This document shows, one piece after another, positions 8,170 to 17,363 of a DNA stretch of 64,000 nt (positions are counted from its first letter, which is position 1; each line of letters starts with the position of its first letter). The DNA is from Roseiarcus sp963770035 (GTDB lineage: Bacteria; Pseudomonadota; Alphaproteobacteria; Rhizobiales; Beijerinckiaceae), in the NCBI GenBank assembly GCA_963770035.1, contig CAVYON010000025.1, forward strand, positions 41,228 through 105,227, read 5' to 3'. Under the pieces are notes generated by a model. That model ran no database searches. It saw only the letters and a list, made by a program, of their open reading frames with translations, and was not told the origin of the DNA. Made by a program: the position numbers and the translations under genes.

Positions 8170-8343
8170 TTACGCTGCGGCCAGGCGCGCGCCCTCGGGA
8201 ACGACGCCGGCCTCGACGTAGCGCCACAGGGCCACCTGCAGCTTGCGCGCCAGGGCGACGGCCATGATCTTCTTCATCCGGCCCTTGGCGCCGCCGGTGT
8301 GCGCGACGAACCAGCCGGTCAGCGCGCTCTGCGGCTGAAAGAT
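8170..8343 (-). pseudogene. C-terminal fragment of an IS110-family-like transposase
   Basis: Fifty-seven codons ending in TAA (8170-8172) read LTGWFVAHTGGAKGRMKKI, then MAVALARKLQVALWRYVEAG and VVPEGARLAAA. This matches the C-terminal tail of IS110-type transposases, where a small helical block follows the second catalytic domain. Everything upstream is missing; the frame is cut at about 8343 by a different IS fragment. Confidence 0.65.
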
Positions 8344-8638
8344 CCGTCCAGCGCCACATCAATTGGGTGAGCATGCGGCGCACCCGCGGGTCCGCGGACG
8401 CCGGCTCGGACGGCGCGGGGAGCGCGGACGGCGGCGGCCGCCACCCGACCTTGCGGCCGCGCTTGCGGTTGAGTCCGGCGGCCCCGTGCGCCCGATAGGC
8501 CTTGAGCCGATCGTAAAGCAGCTTGCGCGCCACCCCGCTCTCGCACGCAACCCGGGCGACCGGATCGCCCCGCTCAAGCCGCGCAACCAGATCGACCTTG
8601 AACTCGGTGGAAAAGAACCTTGGAGATGCGTCGGACAT
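8344..8638 (-). pseudogene. Helix-turn-helix transposase OrfA-like fragment with IS end
   Basis: From ATG 8638 the frame encodes RFFSTEFKVDLVARLERGD, VARVACESGVARKLLYDRLK and AYRAHGAAGLNRKRGRKVGW, a transposase-type HTH protein (IS3/IS66-like OrfA style). It runs into the IS110 tail near 8344 and loses its own end. Upstream on the minus strand, tggaccccgaaagtgacac (about 8676-8694) looks like the terminal inverted repeat that starts such elements. GAGGGGGAAGC precedes the ATG. Confidence 0.65.
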
Positions 8639-8822
8639 GCTTCCCCCTCGGAAGCCATGTCATCCCTTTAGCCGTGTGTCACTTTCGGGGTCCAGTCCAC
8701 GACCGCATTTACGATTATGCCGCATGCCAATGTCCCTACGCGTGAATGACCCGTATCGCGAGATCGTCGGCCGCCCGGCAAAAAGGGATTTGAGCGCGAT
8801 CGTGGTAGGGACGCTCATTGCT

Positions 8823-9285
8823 GAGCGCCCCCGCACAGAGCCGGACGGGCCCGATTAAGGCATCCGGCTCCCACCTTGGATGTTTGACGGCGAAACGTGT
8901 TCGAGGCCACGGATGGAGGATGCGTGGCGGGGCCGCCAGCGGTCGATGATCCCGCGCCTCTTCGCCCATGTCGTGCAGTCCTTCTGGCTTCGGGGCCGGA
9001 GCAAGCGCCGCCACAGGTTTCCGACGTGATGCAGGAAGGTGCTGAGGGCCGCAACGTTCGTGGGCACGGCATGGTAGTTATACCAGCCGGCGACCACGCG
9101 TTGCAGCCATCGTGCCTGTTCGGGGATCGGCGCGTGCCGCCTTCGCCGCAGTTCCTCCTTGAGGTCGTGCAGCTTGGCGGGCATCCGGTCGCGTCGCGAC
9201 TGCCGCCGAAGCAGGAAGCCGCCGCGCCGAGTGCGCCCGCAAATATGCGTGAGGCCCACACGATCTTGAGACAGGGCCGCGCTTT
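8823..9285 (-). pseudogene. C-terminal remnant of a group II intron reverse transcriptase/maturase
   Basis: Minus-strand frames encode GLTHICGRTRRGGFLLRR, PEQARWLQRVVAGWYNYHAV, ALSTFLHHVGNLWRRLLRP and KDCTTWAKR, the domain X (maturase) and end of bacterial group II intron-encoded proteins. A frameshift near 8960 is needed to continue into PPRILHPWPRTRFAVKHPRW, then IGPVRLCAG. The reverse-transcriptase domain with its YADD motif is absent, and upstream frames are degenerate with stops. The intron is therefore a dead remnant of roughly 150 codons. Confidence 0.8.
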
Positions 9286-9530
9286 CGCGTTGTCCTTATG
9301 CGTCCGCCCTCTCCGCTCGCTTGCCGCCCCATACAAGTCCCTGCGTCGATTCCGGCCGTTACGTCGTTCCCGAAGAACTTCCTCCTCTCTTCGCCCGATT
9401 GCGTCGGACCCCACCCTCGCCCCTCATCGCGGCGCTCGGCGCATGGCTGTCATCTCGCGAAAGCGGGGATCCACGGCCTCGGCGCGGACCCGCCTGTCAC
9501 TCGGCCGCGCTCACAGTCCTGCCGTCCTGG

Positions 9531-9548
9531 ATGCCCGCGGACGCGGGC
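9531..9548. repeat. Perfect GC-rich palindrome
   Basis: tgcccgcg-ga-cgcgggca forms an 8-bp perfect stem in the gap before the sugar transporter. It has the look of the short palindromic units dispersed in intergenic DNA of related genomes. Confidence 0.6.
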
Positions 9549-9725
9549 ATGACAGCGTTGGGAGCCAGGCTGCCTTCGGCCTAGCCGGGCGGCAAGGCCG
9601 CGCCCAATTCCACCGTCTGCTCGCGTGCGGCGCTGCGCCGCGCGGGTCGGCGCTTTACGGATCGGCCACAAGGGGCTAGCTTTCGCTGGCATGTCAGCCT
9701 CGGCAAAGTTGCCGGAGGGGAGGGG

Positions 9726-11303
9726 ATGGCCGAGCCGAGCGAGCCAACGCTGCCGCAGTCCAAGTCCGACCGACCGAGCGTCCCCATGGGACCTTCCCAT
9801 TCCGTTCTCGAAGCGGTGGGTGTGTCGCGTTCCTTCGGGCCGATCGAGGTGCTGAGCGACATTTCGCTTCAAATCCGCGGCGGCGAGGTCCATGCGGTCA
9901 TCGGCGAAAACGGCGCGGGAAAGTCGACGCTGATGAAGATCGCCAGCGGCCATCTGGCGCCCACGCGCGGCGTCCTGAAGCTCGACGGCGCGCCGGTCGA
10001 ACTGAAGGGGCCGGTCGACGCCGAGCGCCGTGGAATCGTGCTGGTGCACCAGGAGATCATGCTCGCGCCCGACCTGACGATTGCCGAGAACATGTTTCTC
10101 GGCCGGGAGGCGCGCCGGGGCTTTCGGGTCGACGACCGTGAGATGAACCGCCGCGCGACGGAGGCCATGGGCGTGTTCGGAGTCGACGCGCCCGTCACCC
10201 TTCCGGTCGAGCGCCTGTCGATCGCTCAGCGCCAACTGGCGCAGATCGCCCGGGCGCTCACGGTTGCCCACCGCGTCGTGATTTTCGACGAGCCGACTGC
10301 TTCGCTGACCCCGATCGAGACGACCGCGCTTCTCAAACTCATTCGGGAACTGAAGGCCAAGGGCGTCGCGGTCCTCTACATTTCCCATCGCCTCGAGGAG
10401 GTGAAGGCTGTCGCCGACATCGTCACGGTTCTGCGCGATGGCAAGAAGGTCACGACGCGGCCCAGTGCCGGTCTGGAGCCCGTCGACATGGCCCGGCTGA
10501 TGGTCGGACGCGATCTTCTTGCGCTCTATCCTCTGCGCCCGCCAGTCCCGACAGGGGCGCCGGCGCTCGAAGTCGCGCATTTCGGCGCGGAAGGCTTTGC
10601 CGAAGACGCGAGCTTCAGCGTTCGGCCGGGAGAAATTCTCGGCTTCTCCGGGCTGGTCGGCGCGGGACGCACGGAACTGTTCGAAGCCCTGTTCGGGCTG
10701 CGCAGGGGCGGCGGCGAGATCCGGCTCGACGGGCGGCCGCAGCAATGGCCGGACGCGCGCGCCGGCATGCGCGCCGGGGCGGTCTATCTGACCGAGGACC
10801 GCAAGAGCAAGGGGCTGCTGCTCGAGGAGACGCTCTCGCTCAACCTGACGCTCGCCGCGCTCGACAAGTTCCAGCGCGGCCCGCTGGTCGACCGCGCTCG
10901 CGAGGGCGAGGCGCTCGACGAGGCGATCCAGCGCTTCGACATCCGCGTCGGCGATAAGGCCCTGCTGGCGGGCCAGATGTCGGGCGGCAATCAGCAGAAA
11001 CTTTTGCTGGCCAAAATGATGCAGCTCAATCCGCGCGTCGTCGTGATCGACGAACCTACGCGCGGGATCGACATTGGCGCCAAGCAGCAGATCTACCGCT
11101 TCATCGCCGCCATGGCCGGGGAGGGCCGATCGGTGATCGTGATTTCGTCCGAGATGGCCGAGCTGATCGGCATCTGTCACCGGATCCTGGTCATGCGGAA
11201 CGGCCGGATCGTCGGCGAAGTCGCGGGCGAAGCGATGACGGAGCATGCCATCGTGGTGCTGGCGACGGGCGTGGATGCGAACGTCGGAGACGCGCGGGGA
11301 TGA
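9726..11303 (+). CDS. Sugar ABC transporter ATP-binding protein (CUT2, RbsA-like)
   Basis: Double-domain ATPase that powers uptake of a monosaccharide-type sugar at the inner membrane. The 525-residue protein has two ABC domains. The first has Walker A GENGAGKST, signature LSIAQRQ and Walker B VVIFDEPTAS. The second has the degenerate Walker A typical of this class (GLVGAGRTE), signature SGGNQQK and Walker B VVVIDEPTRG. The ATG is preceded by GGAGGGGAGGGG. Its 3' end overlaps the permease start by 4 bases, so translation is coupled. First gene of a six-gene cluster; substrate not known. Confidence 0.93.
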   Translation: MAEPSEPTLPQSKSDRPSVPMGPSHSVLEAVGVSRSFGPIEVLSDISLQIRGGEVHAVIGENGAGKSTLMKIASGHLAPTRGVLKLDGAPVELKGPVDAERRGIVLVHQEIMLAPDLTIAENMFLGREARRGFRVDDREMNRRATEAMGVFGVDAPVTLPVERLSIAQRQLAQIARALTVAHRVVIFDEPTASLTPIETTALLKLIRELKAKGVAVLYISHRLEEVKAVADIVTVLRDGKKVTTRPSAGLEPVDMARLMVGRDLLALYPLRPPVPTGAPALEVAHFGAEGFAEDASFSVRPGEILGFSGLVGAGRTELFEALFGLRRGGGEIRLDGRPQQWPDARAGMRAGAVYLTEDRKSKGLLLEETLSLNLTLAALDKFQRGPLVDRAREGEALDEAIQRFDIRVGDKALLAGQMSGGNQQKLLLAKMMQLNPRVVVIDEPTRGIDIGAKQQIYRFIAAMAGEGRSVIVISSEMAELIGICHRILVMRNGRIVGEVAGEAMTEHAIVVLATGVDANVGDARG

Positions 11304-12301
11304 CGCAGGCAGTTCACGAGGCGCCGGCCGCGGCGACGCGCCGCCGGATCAACCTCGGCGCGGTCGCGCCCTTCCTGGCGCTTGGCCTGGTCTGCGTTCT
11401 TGGCGCGTTTGCCAATCCGCGTTTCGTCAGCCTCGACAATCTGACCAACGTGTTGGCGCGCAGCACCTTCATCGCCACGATCGCCGTCGGACAGACGCTG
11501 GTCATCACCGGCGGCGGGCTCGACCTGTCGGTCGGGGCGATGGCGGCCTTCGTGGCGGGCCTGGAAATCCTGTTCCTGAATTCCGGGCTGATCGAGAATG
11601 CGACCCTCCTGATCGTCGCGGCGATGGCGCTGTCGCTCGCCGTCGGCGCCCTTTGCGGCCTGTTCAATGGCGTTACGACCACGCTCGGCAAGATCGAGCC
11701 GTTCATCGTGACGCTCGGAACCATGGGTATCTTCCGCTCGCTGCTGACCTGGCTTGCGCAGGGCGGCTCCATCACGATCGGCAATAGCAATGTCCGCGCC
11801 GCCTATCGCCAGGTCTATTTCGGCGACCTGTTCGGGGTTCCCTATCCGGTTCTCGTCATCGTCGGCGTCGCGATCGTCGGCGCCTTCATTCTCTACAGCA
11901 CCGCCTACGGCCGGCACGTGCGCGCGGTCGGCTCGAACGAGGACGTGGCGCGCTACTCCGGCATCAATGTCGCGCGGGTGCGCACCATCACTTACGTGCT
12001 GCAAGGGCTCTGCGTCGCCATCGCTGTCATCGTCTATGTTCCGCGCCTGAGCTCCGCCAGCGCTTCGACCGGGCTCGGCTGGGAGCTGATGGCGATCACC
12101 GCCGTGGTGGTCGGCGGCACGCGGCTCAAGGGCGGCGTCGGCCGCGTGTGGGGGACGATCGCCGGCGCGCTCCTTCTCGAAGTCATCGGCAACATCATGC
12201 TGTTGTCGAATGTGGTCAGCGAATACCTCATCGGCGCGGTCCAGGGCGCCATCATCATCGTCGCGATGCTCGCGCAACGCGGACTGTCGCGTAGCCGATG
12301 A
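11300..12301 (+). CDS. Sugar ABC transporter permease (CUT2, RbsC-like)
   Basis: Integral membrane channel of the CUT2 transporter, 333 residues with about nine to ten hydrophobic segments. Family signatures include GQTLVITGGGLDLSVGAMAA near residues 62-81, GALCGLFNGV, a stretch NEDVARYSGINVARVR, and VVVGGTRLKGGVGRVWGT. It overlaps the ATPase gene (ATGA at 11300) and is followed after 59 bases by the binding-protein gene. Confidence 0.92.
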   Translation: MTQAVHEAPAAATRRRINLGAVAPFLALGLVCVLGAFANPRFVSLDNLTNVLARSTFIATIAVGQTLVITGGGLDLSVGAMAAFVAGLEILFLNSGLIENATLLIVAAMALSLAVGALCGLFNGVTTTLGKIEPFIVTLGTMGIFRSLLTWLAQGGSITIGNSNVRAAYRQVYFGDLFGVPYPVLVIVGVAIVGAFILYSTAYGRHVRAVGSNEDVARYSGINVARVRTITYVLQGLCVAIAVIVYVPRLSSASASTGLGWELMAITAVVVGGTRLKGGVGRVWGTIAGALLLEVIGNIMLLSNVVSEYLIGAVQGAIIIVAMLAQRGLSRSR

Positions 12302-12360
12302 GGACAAACCGGGAGGTCCGGACGGATCCGCGACTTCTCAAATAAGCGGGAGAGGAAAGT

Positions 12361-13299
12361 ATGAAGCGTTTTCTGATTGGCCTTGCGGTCGCGGGACTTC
12401 TCGCGGGCGCCGCTCAGGCGCAGCAGACAAAGACGATCGCAGTGTCGGTTCCGACCGCCGATCACGGCTGGACCGGCGGCGTGGTTTACCACGCGATGGA
12501 GGAGGCCAAGGCGCTCGAAAAGCGATACCCGGGCCTCAAGGTGATCGTGAAGACATCGCCTGACGCGGCCGCTCAGGCTAACGCCCTCGAGGACCTCGAG
12601 ACTCAGGGCATCGACGCGCTGGTCGTCCTGCCGCACGACCCGAACGTGCTGACCGACCCGATCCGCAAGGTCAAGAGCAAGGGGACCTTCGTCACCGTCG
12701 TCGATCGCATTGCCAATGACCGGTCGATTTACGACCTCTATGTCGGCGGCGACAACCCCGGCATCGGCGCGCGGGCGGCGGACTACTTCAAGAAGGCGAT
12801 GCCGAACGGCGGCGACGTGGTCGTCATCCGCGGCCTGCCGATTCCGATTGACAAGATGCGCGTCGACGCCTTCGACGAAGGGATCAAGGGAACCAAGATC
12901 AACGTCATCGACAGCCAGTTCGGCAACTGGAGCCGCGACGACGCGTTCAAGGTGATGCAGGACTTTTTGACCAAGCATCCGAAGATCGACGCCGTCTGGT
13001 GCCAGGACGACGACATGGCGGTCGGCGTGTTCGAAGCGATCGCCCAGGCCAAGCGCACCGACGTCAAGTTCGTGGTCGCCGGCGCCGGCAGCAAGGACAT
13101 GGTCAAGCGCGTGATGGACGGCGACCCGATGATGCCGGTCGACGTCCTCTATTCGCCGACCATGGTCGCCGTGGCGATGGACCTGACCGCGCTTGGGCTC
13201 GAGGACAAGATCCCGGTGCGCGGCGATTACATCCTCAAGGCGTCGCTGATCGACAAGGCCAACGCGAAGGACTTCTACTTCCCGAATTCGCCGTTCTAG
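12361..13299 (+). CDS. Sugar ABC transporter periplasmic binding protein (RbsB-like)
   Basis: Captures the sugar in the periplasm and delivers it to the CUT2 permease. The 312-residue product has a cleavable signal peptide (MKRFLIGLAVAGLLAGAAQA) and the type I periplasmic-binding fold: KTIAVSVPTADHGWTGGV, AQANALEDLETQGIDALVV, and AVWCQDDDMAVGVFEAI. A strong GGGAGAGGAAAG site precedes the ATG. The gene ends before a long inverted-repeat element, which may protect or end the transporter message. The ligand cannot be told from sequence alone. Confidence 0.92.
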   Translation: MKRFLIGLAVAGLLAGAAQAQQTKTIAVSVPTADHGWTGGVVYHAMEEAKALEKRYPGLKVIVKTSPDAAAQANALEDLETQGIDALVVLPHDPNVLTDPIRKVKSKGTFVTVVDRIANDRSIYDLYVGGDNPGIGARAADYFKKAMPNGGDVVVIRGLPIPIDKMRVDAFDEGIKGTKINVIDSQFGNWSRDDAFKVMQDFLTKHPKIDAVWCQDDDMAVGVFEAIAQAKRTDVKFVVAGAGSKDMVKRVMDGDPMMPVDVLYSPTMVAVAMDLTALGLEDKIPVRGDYILKASLIDKANAKDFYFPNSPF

Positions 13300-13339
13300 A
13301 GCACAGCACAAAGGGAGGAGCGCAAACGCTGCCGATCGG

Positions 13340-13513
13340 CGTCCCCGCCCCCCCTTGCGGGGGCGGGACAGGGTGGGGGGTCGCGCCGACCGTTCACGGC
13401 GAGCAAGCGGGAAAGGTATGGCGCGACCCCCCTCCTCAATCCTCCCCCACAAGGGGGGAGGAGGGTACGACGACGACAGGAGCGGCGACTGTCCCGCCCC
13501 CCTCCTCAATTCC
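13340..13513. repeat. Dispersed G/C-rich inverted-repeat element, copy 1
   Basis: Left arm at 13340-13391 (cgtccccgcc... gggacaggg tggggggtcgcgccgacc) and right arm at 13420-13456 (ggcgcgacccccctcctcaa then tcctcccccacaagggg) are imperfect inverted copies of each other. A second partial right arm, cccgcccccctcctcaat, follows at 13493-13510. Both arms recur almost base for base at 57880-58006. The element fills the gap between the binding-protein gene and the isomerase gene. Confidence 0.85.
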
Positions 13514-13559
13514 ACGCAACGAAGCGCGCTCGGGTGCGAGCGCATAGGAGACATGAATC

Positions 13560-14618
13560 ATGGCTGGCATGGTCAAGGGCCCGGCGATTTTCCTGGCGCA
13601 GTTCGCCGGCGACGCGGCGCCGTTCAATTCGTTTGCTTCGATCTGCAAATGGGCGGCGGGGCTCGGCTACAAGGGCGTGCAGATTCCAAGCTGGGACGAG
13701 CGCCTGTTCGATCTCGCCAAGGCGGCCTCGTCGAAGGACTATTGCGATGAGCTGACTGGATTGGCCGCGAGCCACGGCCTCGCCATCACCGAGCTTTCGA
13801 CCCATTTGCAGGGCCAGCTTGTCGCGGTGAACCCGGCTTACGACGACGCCTTCGACGCCTTCGCGCCGAAAGACCTGCACGGGAAACCGGCGGAGCGGCA
13901 GAAGTGGGCGGTCGAGCAGATGATGCTGGCCGCGAAGGCCTCGAAGCGCCTCGGCCTCAAGGCGCATGCCACCTTCTCCGGCGCACTCGCCTGGCCCTAC
14001 GTCTATCCCTGGCCGCAGCGCGCGCCCGGACTGATCGAGACGGCGTTCGAGGAGCTGGCGAAGCGGTGGAAGCCGATCCTCGACGCCTTCGACGATGCAG
14101 GCTGCGACGTCGCCTACGAGATCCATCCCGGCGAGGACATTTTCGACGGCGCCACCTTCGAGCGCTTTCTCGAGGCCCTGAAGGGGAACAAGCGCTGCAA
14201 CATCCTGTACGATCCGTCGCACTTCGTGCTGCAGCAGCTCGACTATCTCGACTATATCGACATCTATCACGAGCGGATCAAGGCGTTTCACGTCAAGGAC
14301 GCCGAGTTCAACCCGACCGGCCGCCAGGGCGTCTATTCGGGCTACGCCCCCTGGGTCGAGCGCGCCGGCCGGTTCCGTTCGCTCGGCGACGGGCAGGTCG
14401 ACTTTTCCGGCATCTTCTCGAAGATGGCGCAGTACGGCTATTCGTCGTGGGCGGTGCTCGAATGGGAGTGCTGTCTCAAGCACCCCGAAGACGGCGCGCG
14501 CGAAGGCGCGGAGTTCATCAAGCAGCACATGATCCGGGTGACCGAGAAGGCGTTCGACGACTTCGCCGGCGGGGCGGTCGACAGGAAGCAGATCAAGCGC
14601 GCGCTCGGGCTCAAGTAA
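13560..14618 (+). CDS. Sugar phosphate isomerase/epimerase (AP endonuclease family 2 TIM barrel)
   Basis: Metal-dependent TIM-barrel enzyme of the xylose isomerase-like superfamily, 352 residues, cytosolic. Visible features: GPAIFLAQFAGDAAPFNS at the start, EIHPGEDIFDGATFERFLEA in the middle, LYDPSHFVLQQLDYLDYI and IKAFHVKDAEFNPTG, where E, D, H and H residues would bind the metal. TAGGAGA precedes the ATG. It lies between a CUT2 transporter and a Gfo/Idh/MocA dehydrogenase with 13 bases to the latter. That grouping fits oxidation followed by isomerisation or epimerisation of an imported sugar or cyclitol; the substrate is unknown. Confidence 0.85.
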   Translation: MAGMVKGPAIFLAQFAGDAAPFNSFASICKWAAGLGYKGVQIPSWDERLFDLAKAASSKDYCDELTGLAASHGLAITELSTHLQGQLVAVNPAYDDAFDAFAPKDLHGKPAERQKWAVEQMMLAAKASKRLGLKAHATFSGALAWPYVYPWPQRAPGLIETAFEELAKRWKPILDAFDDAGCDVAYEIHPGEDIFDGATFERFLEALKGNKRCNILYDPSHFVLQQLDYLDYIDIYHERIKAFHVKDAEFNPTGRQGVYSGYAPWVERAGRFRSLGDGQVDFSGIFSKMAQYGYSSWAVLEWECCLKHPEDGAREGAEFIKQHMIRVTEKAFDDFAGGAVDRKQIKRALGLK

Positions 14619-14631
14619 CGGGAGGGAGAAT

Positions 14632-15804
14632 ATGGCCATCGAGGGACGCAGCGACGCCAAGGGCGGCGGACGCATCAGATGGGGCATGGTGGGCGGCGGC
14701 GAGGGCGCCTTCATCGGCGCGGTGCATCGCATCGCCTCGCGCATCGACGACCAGTACGAACTCGTCGCCGGCGCGCTGTCGTCGACGCCGGAGAAGGCGC
14801 GCAAATCCGGCGAAGCCCTTGGCCTTGCCGCCGACCGCATCTACGACGATTACGAGAGCATGGCGAAGGCGGAGGCCAAGCGACCGGACGGAATCGAGGC
14901 GGTCTCGATCGTCACCCCCAACCACATGCATGCCGGGCCGGCCATCGCCTTCCTGAAGGCCGGCGTCCACGTCATCTGCGACAAGCCGCTGACGGTGTCG
15001 CTGGCGGAAGCCAAGAAGATGAAGGCGGCGGTCGAGAAGTCCGGCCGCATCTTCGCCCTCACCCACAATTACACCGGCTACCCGCTGGTGCGGCGGATGC
15101 GCGAGATGGTTCAGGGCGGCGACCTCGGCGTCGTTCGTCTCGTCCAGGTCGAATATCCGCAGGACTGGCTGACCGGGCCGACCGAGAAGAGCGGCAACAA
15201 GCAGGCCGAGTGGCGCACCGATCCGAAGCGCTCGGGCGCTGGCGGGGCGCTCGGCGACATTGGCACGCATGCCTATAACCTCGCCGATTTCGTGGCCGGG
15301 CTCGACCTTGCGGAGCTTTCGGCCGACCTGACTTCGTTCGGCGAAGGCCGGGCGCTCGACGACAACGTCCAGATCATGCTGCGCTACGCCGACGGCGCGC
15401 GCGGGGCGCTTTGGGCGAGCCAGGTCGCCGTCGGCAACGAGAACGGCGTCATGCTGCGCATCTACGGGACCAAAGGCGGGCTCGTCTGGCGGCAGGAGAA
15501 CCCGAACAAGCTGTTCTGGTCGCCGTACGAGAAGCCGACCCAGATCCTCACCCGCGGCGGCCCAGGCTCCGGCGATGCCGCGGCGCGCGTGACCCGTATC
15601 CCGCCCGGCCACCCGGAGGGCTATCTCGAGGGCTTCGCCAACATCTACTCCGAGGTCGCCGCCGCCATCAAAGCGGCGCGAGCAGGCAAGAAACCGCCCA
15701 AGGGCGTCCAGTTCCCGACCATCGACGATGGCGTCAAGGGCCTCGCCTTCATCGAGGCGGCGGTGAAGTCGTCGAAGGCCAACGCAAAATGGGTGAAGCC
15801 GTAA
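14632..15804 (+). CDS. Gfo/Idh/MocA family NAD(P)-dependent oxidoreductase
   Basis: Two-domain dehydrogenase of 390 residues acting on a sugar or inositol-type alcohol. The N-terminal Rossmann fold is seen as RIRWGMVGGGEGAFIGAVHR; the EKPxxxxxxEA-type motif appears as HVICDKPLTVSLAEAKKM, with the conserved catalytic lysine in CDKP, and LGDIGTHAYNLADFVAGL is the C-terminal substrate-side motif containing the conserved D and H. A GGGAGGGAG site lies 6 bases before the ATG. It follows the isomerase by 13 bases and almost certainly shares its transcript. Confidence 0.9.
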   Translation: MAIEGRSDAKGGGRIRWGMVGGGEGAFIGAVHRIASRIDDQYELVAGALSSTPEKARKSGEALGLAADRIYDDYESMAKAEAKRPDGIEAVSIVTPNHMHAGPAIAFLKAGVHVICDKPLTVSLAEAKKMKAAVEKSGRIFALTHNYTGYPLVRRMREMVQGGDLGVVRLVQVEYPQDWLTGPTEKSGNKQAEWRTDPKRSGAGGALGDIGTHAYNLADFVAGLDLAELSADLTSFGEGRALDDNVQIMLRYADGARGALWASQVAVGNENGVMLRIYGTKGGLVWRQENPNKLFWSPYEKPTQILTRGGPGSGDAAARVTRIPPGHPEGYLEGFANIYSEVAAAIKAARAGKKPPKGVQFPTIDDGVKGLAFIEAAVKSSKANAKWVKP

Positions 15805-15886
15805 CGCCTTCGCCCTGGATATGGTTATGCACGCGCAAGCGGGCGTCCAGATCCAACCGCGGCGCGAGATAGCTCAGGAGTGACAA

Positions 15887-16873
15887 ATGCAGACGAGAAT
15901 CTTCGGACGGGCCGGCCGCAGCGTCGGCGAAGTCGGCTTCGGCGCCTGGGCGATCGGAGGGAGTTGGGGCGATGTCGAGGAGAGCGAGGCGCTCGCCGCG
16001 CTGAACGCGGCGCTCGATTCCGGCGTCACCTTCATCGACACCGCCGACGTCTACGGCGACGGCCGCTCGGAACGGCTGGTCGCCAAGGCGCTGAAGGCGC
16101 GGCCGGGCGCCGACGTGTTCGTTGCGACCAAGGCTGGCCGCCGCCTGCCGCAACAGACCGTCACCGGCTATTCGCACGAGAACCTCAGCGGCTGGATTGA
16201 CCGCAGCCTGAAAAACCTCGAGGTCGAGACGCTCGACCTCGTCCAGCTCCACTGTCCGCCGACCGACCTCTATTATCACCCGGAGGCGTTCGACGCGCTC
16301 GACCGGATCAAGGCGGCCGGCAAGATTCGCGACTACGGCGTCAGCGTCGAGCGGATCGAGGAGGCCCTGAAGGCGATCGAATATCCGGGCGTGGTCAGCG
16401 TCCAGATCATCTTCAACATCTTCCGGCAGCGGCCAGCCGGGCTGTTCTTCGACACGGCCAAGGCGCGCAACGTCGCGATCATCCCGCGCGTGCCGCTGGC
16501 GAGCGGCCTCTTGACCGGCAAGCTCAAGCCCGAGTCGACCTTCGCGGACGACGACCATCGCAAGTTCAATCGCCACGGCGAGGCCTTTGACGTCGGCGAG
16601 ACGTTCTCGGGCGTGCCCTACGAGGTCGGGCTCAAGGCGGTCGAGCGCATCCGGCTGCTGGTCAAGGGCGACGCGACCATGGCGCAGCTCGCGCTCCGCT
16701 GGATCCTGATGTTCGATGCGGTGACCGTCGTCATTCCCGGCGCCAAGAACGCCGCCCAGGCGCGCGGCAATGCGCTCGCGGCGAACCTGCCGCCGCTGTC
16801 GGCCGCCGCCATGGCGGCCCTGAAGGCGATCTACGACGAGGACATCAAGCCGCACGTTCACCAGCGCTGGTAA
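15887..16873 (+). CDS. Aldo/keto reductase
   Basis: NADPH-dependent carbonyl reductase of the AKR superfamily, 328 residues. Catalytic tetrad positions are visible: D and Y in FIDTADVYGDGRSE, K in VATKAGRR, and H in LDLVQLHCPPTD. A C-terminal cofactor block (IPGAKNAAQARGNALA) is present. AGGAGTGA precedes the ATG. It closes the sugar cluster 82 bases after the dehydrogenase. A GC-rich hairpin (about 16896-16920) follows and may end the operon. Confidence 0.9.
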   Translation: MQTRIFGRAGRSVGEVGFGAWAIGGSWGDVEESEALAALNAALDSGVTFIDTADVYGDGRSERLVAKALKARPGADVFVATKAGRRLPQQTVTGYSHENLSGWIDRSLKNLEVETLDLVQLHCPPTDLYYHPEAFDALDRIKAAGKIRDYGVSVERIEEALKAIEYPGVVSVQIIFNIFRQRPAGLFFDTAKARNVAIIPRVPLASGLLTGKLKPESTFADDDHRKFNRHGEAFDVGETFSGVPYEVGLKAVERIRLLVKGDATMAQLALRWILMFDAVTVVIPGAKNAAQARGNALAANLPPLSAAAMAALKAIYDEDIKPHVHQRW

Positions 16874-17354
16874 GGCGGCGCGGCGCAAGGCCTGCTCGCC
16901 CCGTCTGCGAGGCGGGGTGAGGGGCGTTGGCGGTTGGCCTGGGCGCGGCTCCTCTCCCCGCCCCTTCCTAAGCCGGCAGAGCCGGAACCAAAGAGGGAGT
17001 AGTATCGCCGTTAGACGCCAAAGCCGTCGAGGCCGCGATGACGAGCGCGCTTTTGGACCGCTACGACGACCGGATTGCCGGTGTTCTGTCGTGTTACGAC
17101 CGGGTGGTGATCACAGGAACGCTTCCGACGGTGTGCTACGCCGCCGGGATGACGCAGTTTCTCTATGCGCGTGAGGTGCGCATCTTCGATTACCCGCAGT
17201 TTGCCGCGACGCTGCGCGACCGGGTGCGGGAGCGAGCGGCTTGGCTGGCCGCGCAAGCGGGGATCTCCATCGAGCATATCGCCAAGAGCCACATCCGCAA
17301 GGAAACGGTGGTCGCCAAGGTGCTTGAGGCGCGTGGCGATCATCCTGGCTTGGT

Positions 17355-17363
17355 ACATGTCAT
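17355..17363. repeat. IS4 target site duplication, left copy
   Basis: acatgtcat directly before the left IS end; the identical 9 bases follow the right end at 18680-18688. Confidence 0.92.

Noticed and set aside
9450..11246. Nearly 600-codon open frame antisense to the sugar ATPase
   Set aside because: Shadow of a high-GC gene; composition is rich in R, A, D and H with no domain, while the sense strand carries two complete ABC domains.
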